NCBI RefSeq assembly: GCF_000429125.1
Contig: NZ_AUBG01000010.1
Span: 62,001 to 126,000, forward strand
Length of the DNA stretch: 64,000 nucleotides
Reading direction: 5' to 3'
Origin: Aequorivita capsosiphonis DSM 23843
GTDB lineage: Bacteria; Bacteroidota; Bacteroidia; Flavobacteriales; Flavobacteriaceae
Position 1 is the first letter of the stretch. Every line of letters begins with the position of its first letter. The notes beneath the pieces are model-generated. The model saw only the letters and a program-made list of their open reading frames with translations. It was not told the origin of the DNA and searched no databases. Position numbers and translations under genes: made by a program. Of the stretch, positions 8,975 through 18,250 are shown piece after piece.

Positions 8975-11900
8975 ATCGCTGTGTTTGCTATTGCCTTAAA
9001 TATACTAATATTAGTATCCCGATGCACGTTTTGATAACCCAAAACATTTAGATTTTCTTCGTTATCGATTGTTGCACAGTTTAAGAATACGATAGTTTTT
9101 ATAGACGAATCGGTGAATTGCGTCATTACTTCTGGCATCATTTTCTCTGAACTTATAATCAAAGTATCAATAGTTGTTTCACTAATTTCCTCAAGAGAAG
9201 CAGTAAAATGAAGTCTTCCGTATTTCTGGGTAATGTAGCTATTTTGAAGTATTTCCCTTATTTCTGAATCTTCAATTAAACTGAAAATTTTTCTGTCTGG
9301 CCCATCCAGCGCCATTAGGAAATCCAATGTTCCAAAAGCTTCTGAAATATGCGCTACATTTCCCTTCTTATCAATCTTATTGATTATTTCAAAATAGGTT
9401 TCCGCATTCTCTTTTAAATCGCGTTTTGCTTTGCGGTACAATCGATCGCCTTTATAACGATATTCCTCCAAAATAATTTTATGGAAATACTTAGGACTTT
9501 CTATCTGCTGTCTCAATTTTAAAAGCTCATCATTAAAATAAGCTCTTATTTTCTTCGCTTGCTGCGTGTGATTTTCACCATAGGAAATATCTTCAGCCTT
9601 TATTCTCGGAAGTATTTTAACAGTAATACTTCCATCTTTTATTATAAAACTACCTTTCGGATTCACCTCGCTATTTCCGTGAATCAAAACAGGTAGAATA
9701 TCTAAATTAAATTGATTTGCCAAATAGAAGGCGCCCTTATGAAATCTTCTAACTTTATTGCTTTGACTCCGCGTTCCTTCCGGAAAAACCATGAGCGAAT
9801 AGCCTTCGTTTATTTTATTCTGAAGTAATTCCAAACTGTTTTCAATTCCGCTGGAAACCGGATAGAAATCTGCTTTCTGCACTGCTTTTCCAAAGACGGG
9901 TGAATTATAAACCCAATCGTTCACTAAAAAACAAATTTTAGGATACAACATTCCAACCGCTAAAATATCCAGAAATGAAGTGTGGTTTGCAATAATGACG
10001 GCAGGTTTCGAAAAACCTTCTCCTGTTTCATTTAAAATTTTTTTCTTCACAAATGGATTTGTGTACAACACCGATTTCATAAATTTTGAAATCACTTTAT
10101 GAAACCCATTCATTTTTTTCATTTTAGAAAAAGGCAAAATTGGCATTAAAGTAACGCTGAAGAGGGATAGACAAATTCCACCAAAGCCAAAATAGCCAAA
10201 TGATACTACGGAATGAACAAACATTCTAGGGCTTATTGGACGTTTTGTTGCGCTGCCGATAAAAAGTTTAAACAGCAACGGCTGCACCGTAAACGCCGTA
10301 ATCATTGCTGAAAAGATCCCGATAATTGAAACAATGGAAATAGAATATAATGCTGGATGTTTTGCAAAAATCAGTACACCAACCCCCAAAATCGTGGTCA
10401 ATACGGAAAGCATAATGGAGGTTTTATGCGTTACCATAACTTTTTCGCCAGTCTGGAGTTCCTTCAAGAGACCTTTGGTCATAAAAATGCTGTAATCGAT
10501 TCCCAATCCAAAAATGAAGGTGGAAATTATTATATTAAAGATGTTAAATTGAATATGAAAAAGCCCCATTATTCCCAAGGTCAAAAACCAAGTGAGGAAA
10601 ATAGGCGTGATGGTAACCAATGTGAGTGAAAAGCTTCGGAAGAATAAAAACAGGATTAACAAAACGGCCAATAAACAATAACCTATTAACCTGTTGAAGT
10701 CGCTTTTAAGATTGCCCAAAAATGTCTCATTCATTTCCTGCCTATCGATCACAATGGTATTTGGAATTCCCTTGAAAACCTCTTTTATTTCAGAAGCATT
10801 GTCGTCACCAAGCTTTATCAAGGTGGTTATCGTGGTGAAATCTGCCTTGGTACTGATATAATCCTCTAAAAGAAAGGAAGGGATGTCTTGATAATCCTCC
10901 GGTTTTAGAGTTGCGAAATCTTTATTTAGAAGCGTATAGAATTTCTGGAAGGTTTCAGGCTTAAATCCTGTTTCAGCGCCTATTTCAACTAAATTATCTT
11001 CGGTGCTTTCTATACGAGATTTATCCCAGAATTTTTTCCACATCGCTATGTTTTCCCGTTGATCCCGCTGCGAATGCACCAACGCACCAATAGAACTAAA
11101 ATTAGTGATTTTGCCAGCTTTCTTTAACGATTCCAAAGTATTATGGATGGAATCATTGAGTTGTAAAGTTCCTTCCACCGATTTCCCATAAGTAGCCAAA
11201 TAAACGGATTTTGATGAAATATCCGTCAATTTATCCAAATGCTGCATGGCGGCTTTTATTTCCGCGGGTTCATAGTTGAGTTTTGAAATATCTTTATTGA
11301 ATTCAACGCGATTAAATGTAAAAGCACTTATTATAAGAGCCACACTCAAGCCAATCAACAACCACTTATTTTTATGGAATGGATAATCCGCAACTTTGTC
11401 TAAGATATTGACTTGTTGTTTTTGGGACAGTGGATTCCTATAAAACAATGGAATAAATAAAAGCGCAAAAACCGAAGCTCCTAAAACACTTATGGCTGCG
11501 AAAACCCCTAAATCCTGCAAAGCCTGTGAATCTAAAAAGAGAAGACACAAAAACGCCAAAGATGTGGTTAGACTGCTCATTAAAATGGGTTCAGTCACAT
11601 CTTTATAGAGACTTTCCAAGGTTTCGTTATTCCGAATGTGAGTTAAAATATGCAACGAATAATCCAGCGTCACCCCTAATAAAACAGAACCAATCCCCAG
11701 GGAAATAGCAGAAATCTGTTCCCGAATTAAATACAATATCGCCACAGCCAACAAGCCGCCAAAGAGCGTTGGGATAAACAAAATAATAGGAACGTAAAGC
11801 CTTCTATAAAAGAAGATAAAAACCAAAATAAGCAATGTAAAAGCAACGCCAACCGTAAACTGGATGTCTTTCTTTATTTGTTGCGCATTCGCTACTGCAA

Positions 11901-12669
11901 TGAGTACGGCTCCAAAGTATTCACTGCTTACTTTTTTTGAATATTTTTCGTTGAGCGTATCTTGAAGTGCGTAGAGTTGTTCAGCAAACTTTCCGTTTTC
12001 AGCAGTCTCACTACTGGAAAACTTTGGCGTTATAAAAAGTAGGATGTTCTTTTCGTCCTTGCTTATTAAAAAACCATCCTTTAATACAAAGTCATCGTTA
12101 ACGCCGAGCTGTCTTAATTTCTTTAGGGCGATAAACGAAAGGCCAAGCGGGTCTCTTAAAATAATATCTTTGGAAACAATTCCCGAAGGTGATATCAAGG
12201 TTTTGTAGTTCGCTTCTGTAATAGCCGAAATACTGTCTTTTTGAAGTTTATTGGCAATGGTTTTGTAATCTTCCTTATCCAAAAACAGTGGTAGGTTTTC
12301 ATAAACAAAACTCATCGTTCGCAGCAAATCATCGTCGTTTACTTTCCCGCGGATACTTTTAATATACTGAGAAGAATTATTTTGAAGACTATCAACAAAT
12401 TCTGTGGCATATTCGGTAAGAGCATCAATATCTGTAGCATCATCTCGACGGATTGTCACGATGATTTTATCTGTAAAATTGACGGTTTGCAAGACTTTTT
12501 GGATGTCTTTTGCGTCACTATTTATAGGAATCAATTTTGATATATCCTCTTCAAAGCGAATTTTGGAAACCAGAAAAACAAGTAAAGAAAGCAACAATAG
12601 AAACAGCGCCGCACTTCCCAGTTTATTTTTAAGGAAAAACTTATATACTTTAAAAAACCATTTACCCAT
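8971..12669 (-). CDS. MMPL/RND exporter fused to LPLAT acyltransferase and a methyltransferase-like tail
   Basis: A very large protein (1232 residues from the chosen start). Residues about 1-800 form two RND/MMPL halves, each with a large periplasmic loop and six-helix bundles. About residues 850-1070 are a PlsC-like acyltransferase with motif I NHTSFLD and motif III FPEGTRS. The last roughly 150 residues have alternating strands and helices (for example GNVAHISEAFGTLDFLM and DTLIISSEK) resembling a degenerate SAM-methyltransferase fold. MMPL-acyltransferase proteins occur in aryl polyene clusters and likely export and acylate lipid-linked pigment. I use the ATG that overlaps the stop of the GT2 gene (ATGGGTAA); another ATG lies eight codons upstream at 12693. 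Confidence 0.88.
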   Translation of the reverse strand: MGKWFFKVYKFFLKNKLGSAALFLLLLSLLVFLVSKIRFEEDISKLIPINSDAKDIQKVLQTVNFTDKIIVTIRRDDATDIDALTEYATEFVDSLQNNSSQYIKSIRGKVNDDDLLRTMSFVYENLPLFLDKEDYKTIANKLQKDSISAITEANYKTLISPSGIVSKDIILRDPLGLSFIALKKLRQLGVNDDFVLKDGFLISKDEKNILLFITPKFSSSETAENGKFAEQLYALQDTLNEKYSKKVSSEYFGAVLIAVANAQQIKKDIQFTVGVAFTLLILVFIFFYRRLYVPIILFIPTLFGGLLAVAILYLIREQISAISLGIGSVLLGVTLDYSLHILTHIRNNETLESLYKDVTEPILMSSLTTSLAFLCLLFLDSQALQDLGVFAAISVLGASVFALLFIPLFYRNPLSQKQQVNILDKVADYPFHKNKWLLIGLSVALIISAFTFNRVEFNKDISKLNYEPAEIKAAMQHLDKLTDISSKSVYLATYGKSVEGTLQLNDSIHNTLESLKKAGKITNFSSIGALVHSQRDQRENIAMWKKFWDKSRIESTEDNLVEIGAETGFKPETFQKFYTLLNKDFATLKPEDYQDIPSFLLEDYISTKADFTTITTLIKLGDDNASEIKEVFKGIPNTIVIDRQEMNETFLGNLKSDFNRLIGYCLLAVLLILFLFFRSFSLTLVTITPIFLTWFLTLGIMGLFHIQFNIFNIIISTFIFGLGIDYSIFMTKGLLKELQTGEKVMVTHKTSIMLSVLTTILGVGVLIFAKHPALYSISIVSIIGIFSAMITAFTVQPLLFKLFIGSATKRPISPRMFVHSVVSFGYFGFGGICLSLFSVTLMPILPFSKMKKMNGFHKVISKFMKSVLYTNPFVKKKILNETGEGFSKPAVIIANHTSFLDILAVGMLYPKICFLVNDWVYNSPVFGKAVQKADFYPVSSGIENSLELLQNKINEGYSLMVFPEGTRSQSNKVRRFHKGAFYLANQFNLDILPVLIHGNSEVNPKGSFIIKDGSITVKILPRIKAEDISYGENHTQQAKKIRAYFNDELLKLRQQIESPKYFHKIILEEYRYKGDRLYRKAKRDLKENAETYFEIINKIDKKGNVAHISEAFGTLDFLMALDGPDRKIFSLIEDSEIREILQNSYITQKYGRLHFTASLEEISETTIDTLIISSEKMMPEVMTQFTDSSIKTIVFLNCATIDNEENLNVLGYQNVHRDTNISIFKAIANTAI

Positions 12670-13855
12670 TGTCGAAAATCTTTTTCCGTTCAAACAACGT
12701 CAAGAATACATAGCCTACGAGCCCACAAATAATTGCACCAGCGACCGAAAGCGCCAAACTGCCAACAATATAGGATTTTAAATATTTCATCAACTCTAAA
12801 CGGGGATCAATTTCATTCATTGATAGTACAAAATTTTCTCCCAAGAGCCAACTTCCAAGTTTTATACTAAAATAAAGAATGAAGGGAATAAACGGTGGAA
12901 GGCTTACGTTTGAGAACGCAAAGGCAATCACCTTGTTCAATTTTAAAAGTATTGCAAGAAAAATAACGGACACGGTGTGGAAACCCCAAATTGGTGAGAA
13001 CCCAATAAAAACGCCAAGTGCAATGGAAAATGCCTTTTTTTCAGCAGAATCCTCACTCCCCAAAAGGTCTTCCATTAAAAAACGTTTAAGACCTTTTTTT
13101 TTTAGTTTTCTGAAGAGATCTCGAGGTTTTATATATAGAAATGCAACAATAACAAACCAAGTATTTAAAATGCTAATGCGTGTAAAATCCTTGAAAGGCC
13201 TAAAATGTGAAACTCTATTTTCCAGTTCATAATGAACTTGGATTGGAATGTTTTTTACATCAATACCTTGCCAGGCAGCTTTTACGATTGCTTCAATTTC
13301 AAATTCAAACTTATTTGTGTAGAGTTTTAAATCCCTCATCGCAAAAAGCGGGTATAATCTAAAGCCAGATTGTGTATCCTGTAATCGAGCTCCCGTTTCC
13401 ACCCAAAACCAAAAGTTGGAGAATTTATTTCCAAAGCTGCTCTTTTTTGGTACTCCTAGCTGAGTCATATTTCGTGCGCCAATGAGCAAAATTTCTTTAT
13501 TTACATCATTTTCCAATGCTTCGATAAATGCAGGAATATCTTCAGGAAAATGTTGTCCATCGCTATCAATACTAATGGCATAATGATACCCTAAACTCTC
13601 GGCATGTTTAAAACCTTGGCGGAGTGCGTTGCCCTTTCCCTTATTTTTTGAAAGTTGTATTTGCTGTATTTGCGGAAACTGAACCAGTATTTCTGAAGTG
13701 GAATCTGTAGAACCGTCGTTCACCACAATCACAGCTTCGGTATAAACCAAAACACCTTCAATGACCTGTCGCAAAGTTTTGTAATTATTGTAAGTAGGAA
13801 TAATTACGCAACATTTCAGGTTTTGGAAGTTTTCTGAAAGTAGTTTTTGGTTCAT
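12662..13855 (-). CDS. family 2 glycosyltransferase with C-terminal DUF2062 membrane domain
   Basis: The N-terminal 220 residues are a GT-A domain: CVIIPTYNN at 16-24, nucleotide-binding VNDGSTDS at 45-52, metal-binding DSD at 97-99. Residues about 250-390 form a DUF2062 domain with several hydrophobic helices (FIGFSPIWGFHTVSVIF and following). GT2-DUF2062 fusions are regular members of aryl polyene clusters and are thought to modify the lipid anchor or pigment with a sugar. The real acceptor is unknown. It overlaps the MMPL gene by eight bases. Downstream-coupled and co-directional with all pigment genes. Confidence 0.88.
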   Translation of the reverse strand: MNQKLLSENFQNLKCCVIIPTYNNYKTLRQVIEGVLVYTEAVIVVNDGSTDSTSEILVQFPQIQQIQLSKNKGKGNALRQGFKHAESLGYHYAISIDSDGQHFPEDIPAFIEALENDVNKEILLIGARNMTQLGVPKKSSFGNKFSNFWFWVETGARLQDTQSGFRLYPLFAMRDLKLYTNKFEFEIEAIVKAAWQGIDVKNIPIQVHYELENRVSHFRPFKDFTRISILNTWFVIVAFLYIKPRDLFRKLKKKGLKRFLMEDLLGSEDSAEKKAFSIALGVFIGFSPIWGFHTVSVIFLAILLKLNKVIAFAFSNVSLPPFIPFILYFSIKLGSWLLGENFVLSMNEIDPRLELMKYLKSYIVGSLALSVAGAIICGLVGYVFLTLFERKKIFDNG

Positions 13856-13860
13856 TTGGG

Positions 13861-13940
13861 AAATTTATTCTCCGCGAACTCTGCGTCTTTGCGGTTAATT
13901 GTGCATTGCAGAGACGCAGAGGGCACGGAGCAAATATAGG
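13861..13940. repeat. intergenic inverted repeat
   Basis: CTCTGCGTCTTTGCGGTTAA faces GCAGAGACGCAGAGGGCACG around a short loop, then GGAGC. The element belongs to the same repeat family as 4793-4871 and fills most of the 133-base gap between the GT2 gene and the secreted protein gene. No gene is present here. Confidence 0.6.
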
Positions 13941-13988
13941 TTTTAAGAATCGATTTAGAATTGAAGACTAAGCTTTGTTTAATCAAGA

Positions 13989-14486
13989 TCAATTCAGTTT
14001 TGCTCTTTCAGATTCATTAAAATTTTCAGAATTTAAAGCAAACCCCTTAATAACATTCTTCAAATCCTTAGAATTTACAGCTGCATAATTCATCAAAATA
14101 AATTCCTTGTCTTCCTCAATATCCTCATGATATCCTAGAAATTTTGGAGAATTTTCCTGTACCGACAATCGTAAATAACGGATTTCAATATTAGTATCAT
14201 CAGCTTTTACTGCAGCTTCAATTAACGAAACACCTTCTTTAAAAAATTCTTTTTTGTGTTTTATGCCTTTGGAAAATTTTGCTGTAAGCGTTAAAATCGC
14301 GCCTTTATAAGCTACTAAAACAGGATTATCTGTGGCATTAACATTTGCGAGATCTACATCAAGTTTTGTAGTAATTTCGGAACTCTCAACCGCCTGTGGG
14401 TATTCCGCTCGGATCTCATTTAAATCTTGGGCATTGGCAAGCGTAGAAACAAAAAGTATACTGAAAATTAAAAATGAATTTTTCAT
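13989..14486 (-). CDS. small secreted protein of unknown function in the pigment cluster
   Basis: The 165-residue protein starts with a Sec signal peptide (MKNSFLIFSILFVSTLANAQ, predicted cleavage after ANA). The mature part is mostly helical, with segments such as YKGAILTLTAKFSKGIKHKK and a TPR-like periodicity. I do not recognise a named family, but small secreted helical proteins recur in flavobacterial flexirubin loci. It is likely periplasmic and associated with export. A TAAGTTTG element (14504-14511) may give it a promoter of its own. Confidence 0.75.
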   Translation of the reverse strand: MKNSFLIFSILFVSTLANAQDLNEIRAEYPQAVESSEITTKLDVDLANVNATDNPVLVAYKGAILTLTAKFSKGIKHKKEFFKEGVSLIEAAVKADDTNIEIRYLRLSVQENSPKFLGYHEDIEEDKEFILMNYAAVNSKDLKNVIKGFALNSENFNESERAKLN

Positions 14487-14503
14487 AAATTACGTTTATA
14501 ACA

Positions 14504-14511
14504 CAAACTTA
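14504..14511 (-). promoter_or_regulatory. candidate -7 element upstream of the secreted protein gene
   Basis: The minus strand reads TAAGTTTG, an exact TAnnTTTG match 18 bases before the start codon at 14486. No clear -33 TTTG accompanies it. Confidence 0.35.
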
Positions 14512-14567
14512 ACGGGTCTTCCTTCGCCATTCGTAGCTTCCTGTAAAGAATGGCAGACCTGCTAGGT

Positions 14568-14936
14568 TTAATCAACAATTTTAAATGTAGCATTCAGCTT
14601 CAACGCCACTATTTCTTCAAAAGAAGTAACATTCTTTACTTTCACTTCTCCGCTTTCTTCAGTAATATCAATAACCAATTTCAAATCTGGATTTACTTCA
14701 GGATTGATAATCGCCATAAATTTTATATTGGAAGAAACGGATAAAAATAAATTTTTTGCAGTTGCTTCTTCGGTCAATTCTTTTATAATTTGAATCATAC
14801 AAACCCCAGGCATAACAGGGTTTCCAGGGAAATGTCCTTTAAAAATTGAGTGGTATTTGTTTAAGTGAACTTGTGCCGAAATACCGGTTTCAGTGTTTTC
14901 GGTGGTAGTAACTTTATATAATCCTTCTATTAGCAT
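14568..14936 (-). CDS. hotdog-fold 3-hydroxyacyl-ACP dehydratase-like protein (ApeI-like)
   Basis: The 122-residue protein carries the FabZ-type loop FKGHFPGNPVMPGV with the catalytic His35. The partner acidic residue that FabZ and FabA use is replaced by Gln49 (VCMIQIIKE). ApeI-type dehydratases of aryl polyene clusters also depart from FabZ at this place, so an aryl-polyene dehydratase is the likely role. The alternative is a non-catalytic subunit that pairs with the other hotdog proteins at 27451-28346. It sits alone between two small intergenic gaps, in the same direction as its neighbours. Confidence 0.82.
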   Translation of the reverse strand: MLIEGLYKVTTTENTETGISAQVHLNKYHSIFKGHFPGNPVMPGVCMIQIIKELTEEATAKNLFLSVSSNIKFMAIINPEVNPDLKLVIDITEESGEVKVKNVTSFEEIVALKLNATFKIVD

Positions 14937-14944
14937 AATCGCTT

Positions 14945-15070
14945 AATTTAGTTTGGGAACCCGAAGGGTTCGAATGTTTATAGAAAATCGTATGTCCCTA
15001 TGAGTTCGACCCCCTTCGGGGTCGTATTTAAAGATGTTTTGATTTTTCTATAAATATACAATCCCTATGG
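14945..15070. repeat. intergenic region with short palindromic repeats
   Basis: The gap holds GAACCCGAAGGGTTC and GACCCCCTTCGGGGTC hairpins separated by related flanks (TTTATAGAAAATC and GATTTTTCTATAAAT, which are inverted to each other), and CCCTATGGGATT at the end. The nested palindromes look like a small repetitive element. They could also work as a weak terminator. No coding potential is seen. Confidence 0.55.
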
Positions 15071-15072
15071 GA

Positions 15073-15699
15073 TTAGTCGTTTTTAAATTTTTCCAAATCA
15101 ATCGTAAGCTTGATATTATTGTGTTTTATTACGATTGTATCTGCAATTTCCGCTATGGAAGATGTGAATGCAATTTCCACTTTCTCCTTTGTTTTCGACG
15201 TGTTTATTATTTTCACAAGCTTTTCCGAAGTGTCATCCACAAAATAGAAATTGTATCTATTGCCTGATTGCGTCTTATATATTCGTTGATTTTTGTTTTG
15301 ATAAGCCGTTAAAACCTTTGCGCTTTCATTTACTAATAATTTAAAATCGTCTCTCAAAATATTGATAATAAATTTCTTATCTAAATCTTCAACAACGAAA
15401 TTCTTTGTAAAAACATCGCCATCAAATTGAAAATCGAATAGTTTACTGCCAAATTCAGTTGTAAAAACGATGCGATGACTTTCGGGTCCTATCTTTTTTA
15501 TAATTAAAATTCCACCTAAATTCCTTTTGTAAACTTCAATCTTCGCTTTATAAACATAATCAATTTCAGCATTGGAAAAATACGAGTTTTCAACTAGGGT
15601 TTTATTGAAATGCACTTCTCGCAAACCTTCTGTAGTTTTTAAGGAACAGGAAGTCAAGACGAAAATGGAAAGGAAACTAATTAGTAAAAATCGAATCAT
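15073..15699 (-). CDS. lipoprotein in LolB-like position
   Basis: A 208-residue lipoprotein (lipobox LTSC, Cys18). The mature domain is predicted to be an open beta barrel-like sheet (for example KIEVYKRNLGGILIIKK, HRIVFTTEFGSKLFDFQF), reminiscent of LolB and DUF3261 proteins. It overlaps the LolA-like gene by 23 bases. The pairing of a LolA-like carrier with an outer-membrane lipoprotein suggests a dedicated relay that takes the exported pigment to the outer membrane. The relationship to LolB is structural guesswork and not visible as sequence motifs. Confidence 0.72.
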   Translation of the reverse strand: MIRFLLISFLSIFVLTSCSLKTTEGLREVHFNKTLVENSYFSNAEIDYVYKAKIEVYKRNLGGILIIKKIGPESHRIVFTTEFGSKLFDFQFDGDVFTKNFVVEDLDKKFIINILRDDFKLLVNESAKVLTAYQNKNQRIYKTQSGNRYNFYFVDDTSEKLVKIINTSKTKEKVEIAFTSSIAEIADTIVIKHNNIKLTIDLEKFKND

Positions 15700-16315
15700 G
15701 TATCGCGCCGTTTAAAATTCGATTGTTAAAGACAATTCGTGTAAAATCTTGGGAAGGCTCTACCATTTTCACTTCATGAACCTGAGCATCATCTTTATTA
15801 AAAAGCAATTCAAACGATGCGATATAACCCGCTATTTTTTTATCCTTTGGAATAAAAACCGCTTTGTTATATTTTGACGATTTGTAGAAAGAAACAGTAA
15901 AATCGGCATCGTTAAACATATTACCCTTTACGCTGTTCACTATCAATTCATTTAATTTTTTAAAGAGCTTGCTATTGCCAATATCCACTTTACTTTTGGC
16001 GCCGCCATCGTTAATAAGCAGTTGGTCTTCCTTAAAAATAACGCTGTATTGGTAGGGACTTGTATATTCCCACTTCACCAGATTCGGTGCTTTAAAAACC
16101 ATTTTTCCAGAAGTCTTAACATCGTTTGCTAAAAAATCGAGGTGTTTATATTGCACAAAATCGGTTTTTATCGTGTTCGTAGTTTTTGCAGAAGCGATAA
16201 CCTTATCCTTAAACGAATCAATTTCAGAAGAAGACATCGCACTTTCCTGCGCCCGAATCGAGCTACCAATAATAATAAAGATTACTAATAAACAAAAACT
16301 ACGCATAAGCTTCAA
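15677..16315 (-). CDS. LolA-like periplasmic carrier
   Basis: The 212-residue protein has a Sec signal (MKLMRSFCLLVIFIIIGSSI, cleavage near RAQ). The mature part matches the LolA/LolB-like fold: TDFVQYKHLDFLANDVKTSG, MVFKAPNLVKWEYTSPYQYS, and KDDAQVHEVKMVEPSQDFTR. LolA ferries lipoproteins through the periplasm; cluster-encoded versions in aryl polyene loci probably carry pigment-lipid instead. It overlaps both neighbours (23 and 17 bases), so the three genes are translationally coupled. Confidence 0.87.
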   Translation of the reverse strand: MKLMRSFCLLVIFIIIGSSIRAQESAMSSSEIDSFKDKVIASAKTTNTIKTDFVQYKHLDFLANDVKTSGKMVFKAPNLVKWEYTSPYQYSVIFKEDQLLINDGGAKSKVDIGNSKLFKKLNELIVNSVKGNMFNDADFTVSFYKSSKYNKAVFIPKDKKIAGYIASFELLFNKDDAQVHEVKMVEPSQDFTRIVFNNRILNGAIHDSIFTN

Positions 16316-17075
16316 TTTCTAACAGCTGATCTACGGGAACCGACTGCAATTCGTGCGATTGCAAAAATAGCAATAACTGTTCCAATACAGCAAGCGTTTT
16401 TGCGCTACTGTCATGAAGAAGGATGACATCACCCTTTTTTAAATTGGTTGTAATTCTTTTAAAAATTTTTTCTTCGGAAAGATTGGTCGTGTCTAAGCTA
16501 CGCTTGCTCCAACCAATAGATTTATGCCCAGTTTTTCGTAAGGCTTTTTTGATATTTGGATTAGTAACTCCAAAAGGTGGGCGAAATAATTTCAATTCTT
16601 TTCCAGTTATTTCTTTTAAAAGTGCATTTGCATGATTTAAATCTGCAACCACCTTTTTTGAGGAGAAAAACCCGAAATTTTTAGCGTGTGAAAACGAATG
16701 ATTTCCAATGCTGTGACCTTCATTTATTATTTGCTGAACTAATTCAGAATACATGTCAGCATTTTTTCCTATTAAGAAGAAAGTAGCTTTTGCTCCGTGT
16801 TTCTTCAGAAGTGCTAAAACTTTAGGCGTATAATCTGGGTTCGGGCCGTCGTCAAAAGTGATTGAAACATAATTTTTTGAAACCTTATAGTTATGATTTA
16901 AAGATTGTAAATGATAATTCCACCTAATTTGAAATGAGCCGATGGCAGTAATTACAATCCAAATCAACACAAATAAAACGTAAAGCCACACCGGAACATC
17001 CCCAAAAAACCCACCGAGCAGTAATCCGAAAAAGATCACCAAAGCAAGCGCGTTTATAGTATAAAATCTCAACAT
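16299..17075 (-). CDS. NodB-type polysaccharide deacetylase in the pigment cluster
   Basis: The 258-residue protein has two N-terminal membrane helices and a NodB domain. Motif 1 is TFDDGP (73-78), motif 2 is HSIGNHSFSH (metal His126 and His130), then FRPPFG and DVILLHDSS. The metal site (Asp-His-His) is complete, so it is probably an active deacetylase facing the periplasm. Deacetylases of this type are seen in flexirubin clusters, but their substrate is not known. It overlaps the ketosynthase gene by seven bases. Confidence 0.88.
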   Translation of the reverse strand: MLRFYTINALALVIFFGLLLGGFFGDVPVWLYVLFVLIWIVITAIGSFQIRWNYHLQSLNHNYKVSKNYVSITFDDGPNPDYTPKVLALLKKHGAKATFFLIGKNADMYSELVQQIINEGHSIGNHSFSHAKNFGFFSSKKVVADLNHANALLKEITGKELKLFRPPFGVTNPNIKKALRKTGHKSIGWSKRSLDTTNLSEEKIFKRITTNLKKGDVILLHDSSAKTLAVLEQLLLFLQSHELQSVPVDQLLEIEAYA

Positions 17076-18133
17076 TTTTTTAATAAAACAAGACTATGAT
17101 TTTGACCGCGATATTGATTATAACACAAGATTGTTTTAACCTCAGCGTTTTCAACTTTATTAATCCGTACAACTTCAGGAATTCTTTGCGTTTTTAAAAT
17201 TTTTGAAGCCAACCAAACTCCAAAAGCAGACACAGTATTGTTTTCACCCACCAAATGCTTGTAAAAAACCTGCTGGGTTTTGCTGAAAATACCTTCGCGA
17301 AGCTGGTTATAATAAACATCGAAATCTACGTCGCCATTATTGCCTAAAACTACTACATCAACATCGGTACTTGTCAAATTGTTCTCTTTCAAAAAACGCT
17401 GAATAGTTTTAGAAACCTTTTCTTTTTCAAGCGTATTAAAAGTATCGACTGCCACCAATTCCGCATAACAACTTTCCTTTTTTTCGTTGGAAACCACAAA
17501 GAAATTTGCGCCTTCACTAAAAACCGCTCCTTCAGTTTTAGAATTTAAGGCTTCAGAAATTGTAGTAGGCTCGGGTTTAATATGATTAATAACGCGATGC
17601 ACTTTTGTGGTATGTGCTCCCAATTCCTCTACGCCACCAACTAAAATATCATCTGCTTCAATATTTTCAAGTTGCATTTTTGCATCTAGTAAGGCAGATT
17701 CAAATGAAATCGCGGAATGGACATAGGTGAAATTATAGGCTTTACATTCCATTCCTAAGGCAATTTGCCCAGCAACGGTGTTGTGTGTACTTTGAATGAA
17801 TGATGTAGGGGTTAAATATTGTTCGTTATTATCAATAATGGCACTAACAAATTTTTCAGAATCAATCATACATCCCATTCCGGTGCCGGTGATGATTGCA
17901 TCCACAGTTTCAATTCCAGCTTCTGCCATCGCAATTTTTGAAGCCACCACGCCCATTTTTATTCCTTTTGCCATTCGGCGAGATGCGGCCGGCGCAATAT
18001 ATTGCTTGTAATCGGGATCTTGAGCGAAAATTACGGTGTCGTTATAATTTGTTATTTCATCTAAAAACATACTGTTATCATACGTTTTTTGAGGTGAAAT
18101 AGAGGCTATACTGTTTATATATACTTTTTCCAT
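17069..18133 (-). CDS. ketosynthase-like protein lacking the active-site Cys (chain-length-factor type)
   Basis: The 354-residue thiolase-fold protein aligns with beta-ketoacyl synthases through TPTSFIQSTHNTVAGQIAL (109-126). The segment that should hold the nucleophile reads NFTYVHSAISFESAL, with no Cys. The His motifs are also degenerate. It should therefore act as a structural partner or chain-length factor for an intact ketosynthase, like ApeC in aryl polyene systems. It is shorter than a normal KS (about 410). Tight overlap with the deacetylase gene. Assignment of the partner KS (19124-20326 or 31633-32853) is open. Confidence 0.82.
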   Translation of the reverse strand: MEKVYINSIASISPQKTYDNSMFLDEITNYNDTVIFAQDPDYKQYIAPAASRRMAKGIKMGVVASKIAMAEAGIETVDAIITGTGMGCMIDSEKFVSAIIDNNEQYLTPTSFIQSTHNTVAGQIALGMECKAYNFTYVHSAISFESALLDAKMQLENIEADDILVGGVEELGAHTTKVHRVINHIKPEPTTISEALNSKTEGAVFSEGANFFVVSNEKKESCYAELVAVDTFNTLEKEKVSKTIQRFLKENNLTSTDVDVVVLGNNGDVDFDVYYNQLREGIFSKTQQVFYKHLVGENNTVSAFGVWLASKILKTQRIPEVVRINKVENAEVKTILCYNQYRGQNHSLVLLKKC

Positions 18134-18250
18134 TTGAGGAATTGCTGGTTATGGATTGGGTTCCATTTAAAATTTAGGAGATTTGCAGATTGACATAGGA
18201 CGATAGGACGTAGACAAAGCCCAAAAGTAGTTAATGAAAAATCATTAAAC

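Noticed and set aside
12670-12693. Upstream start of the MMPL fusion
   Set aside because: The ATG at 12669 overlaps the GT2 stop in a typical coupled arrangement; the extra eight residues have no support but cannot be fully excluded.
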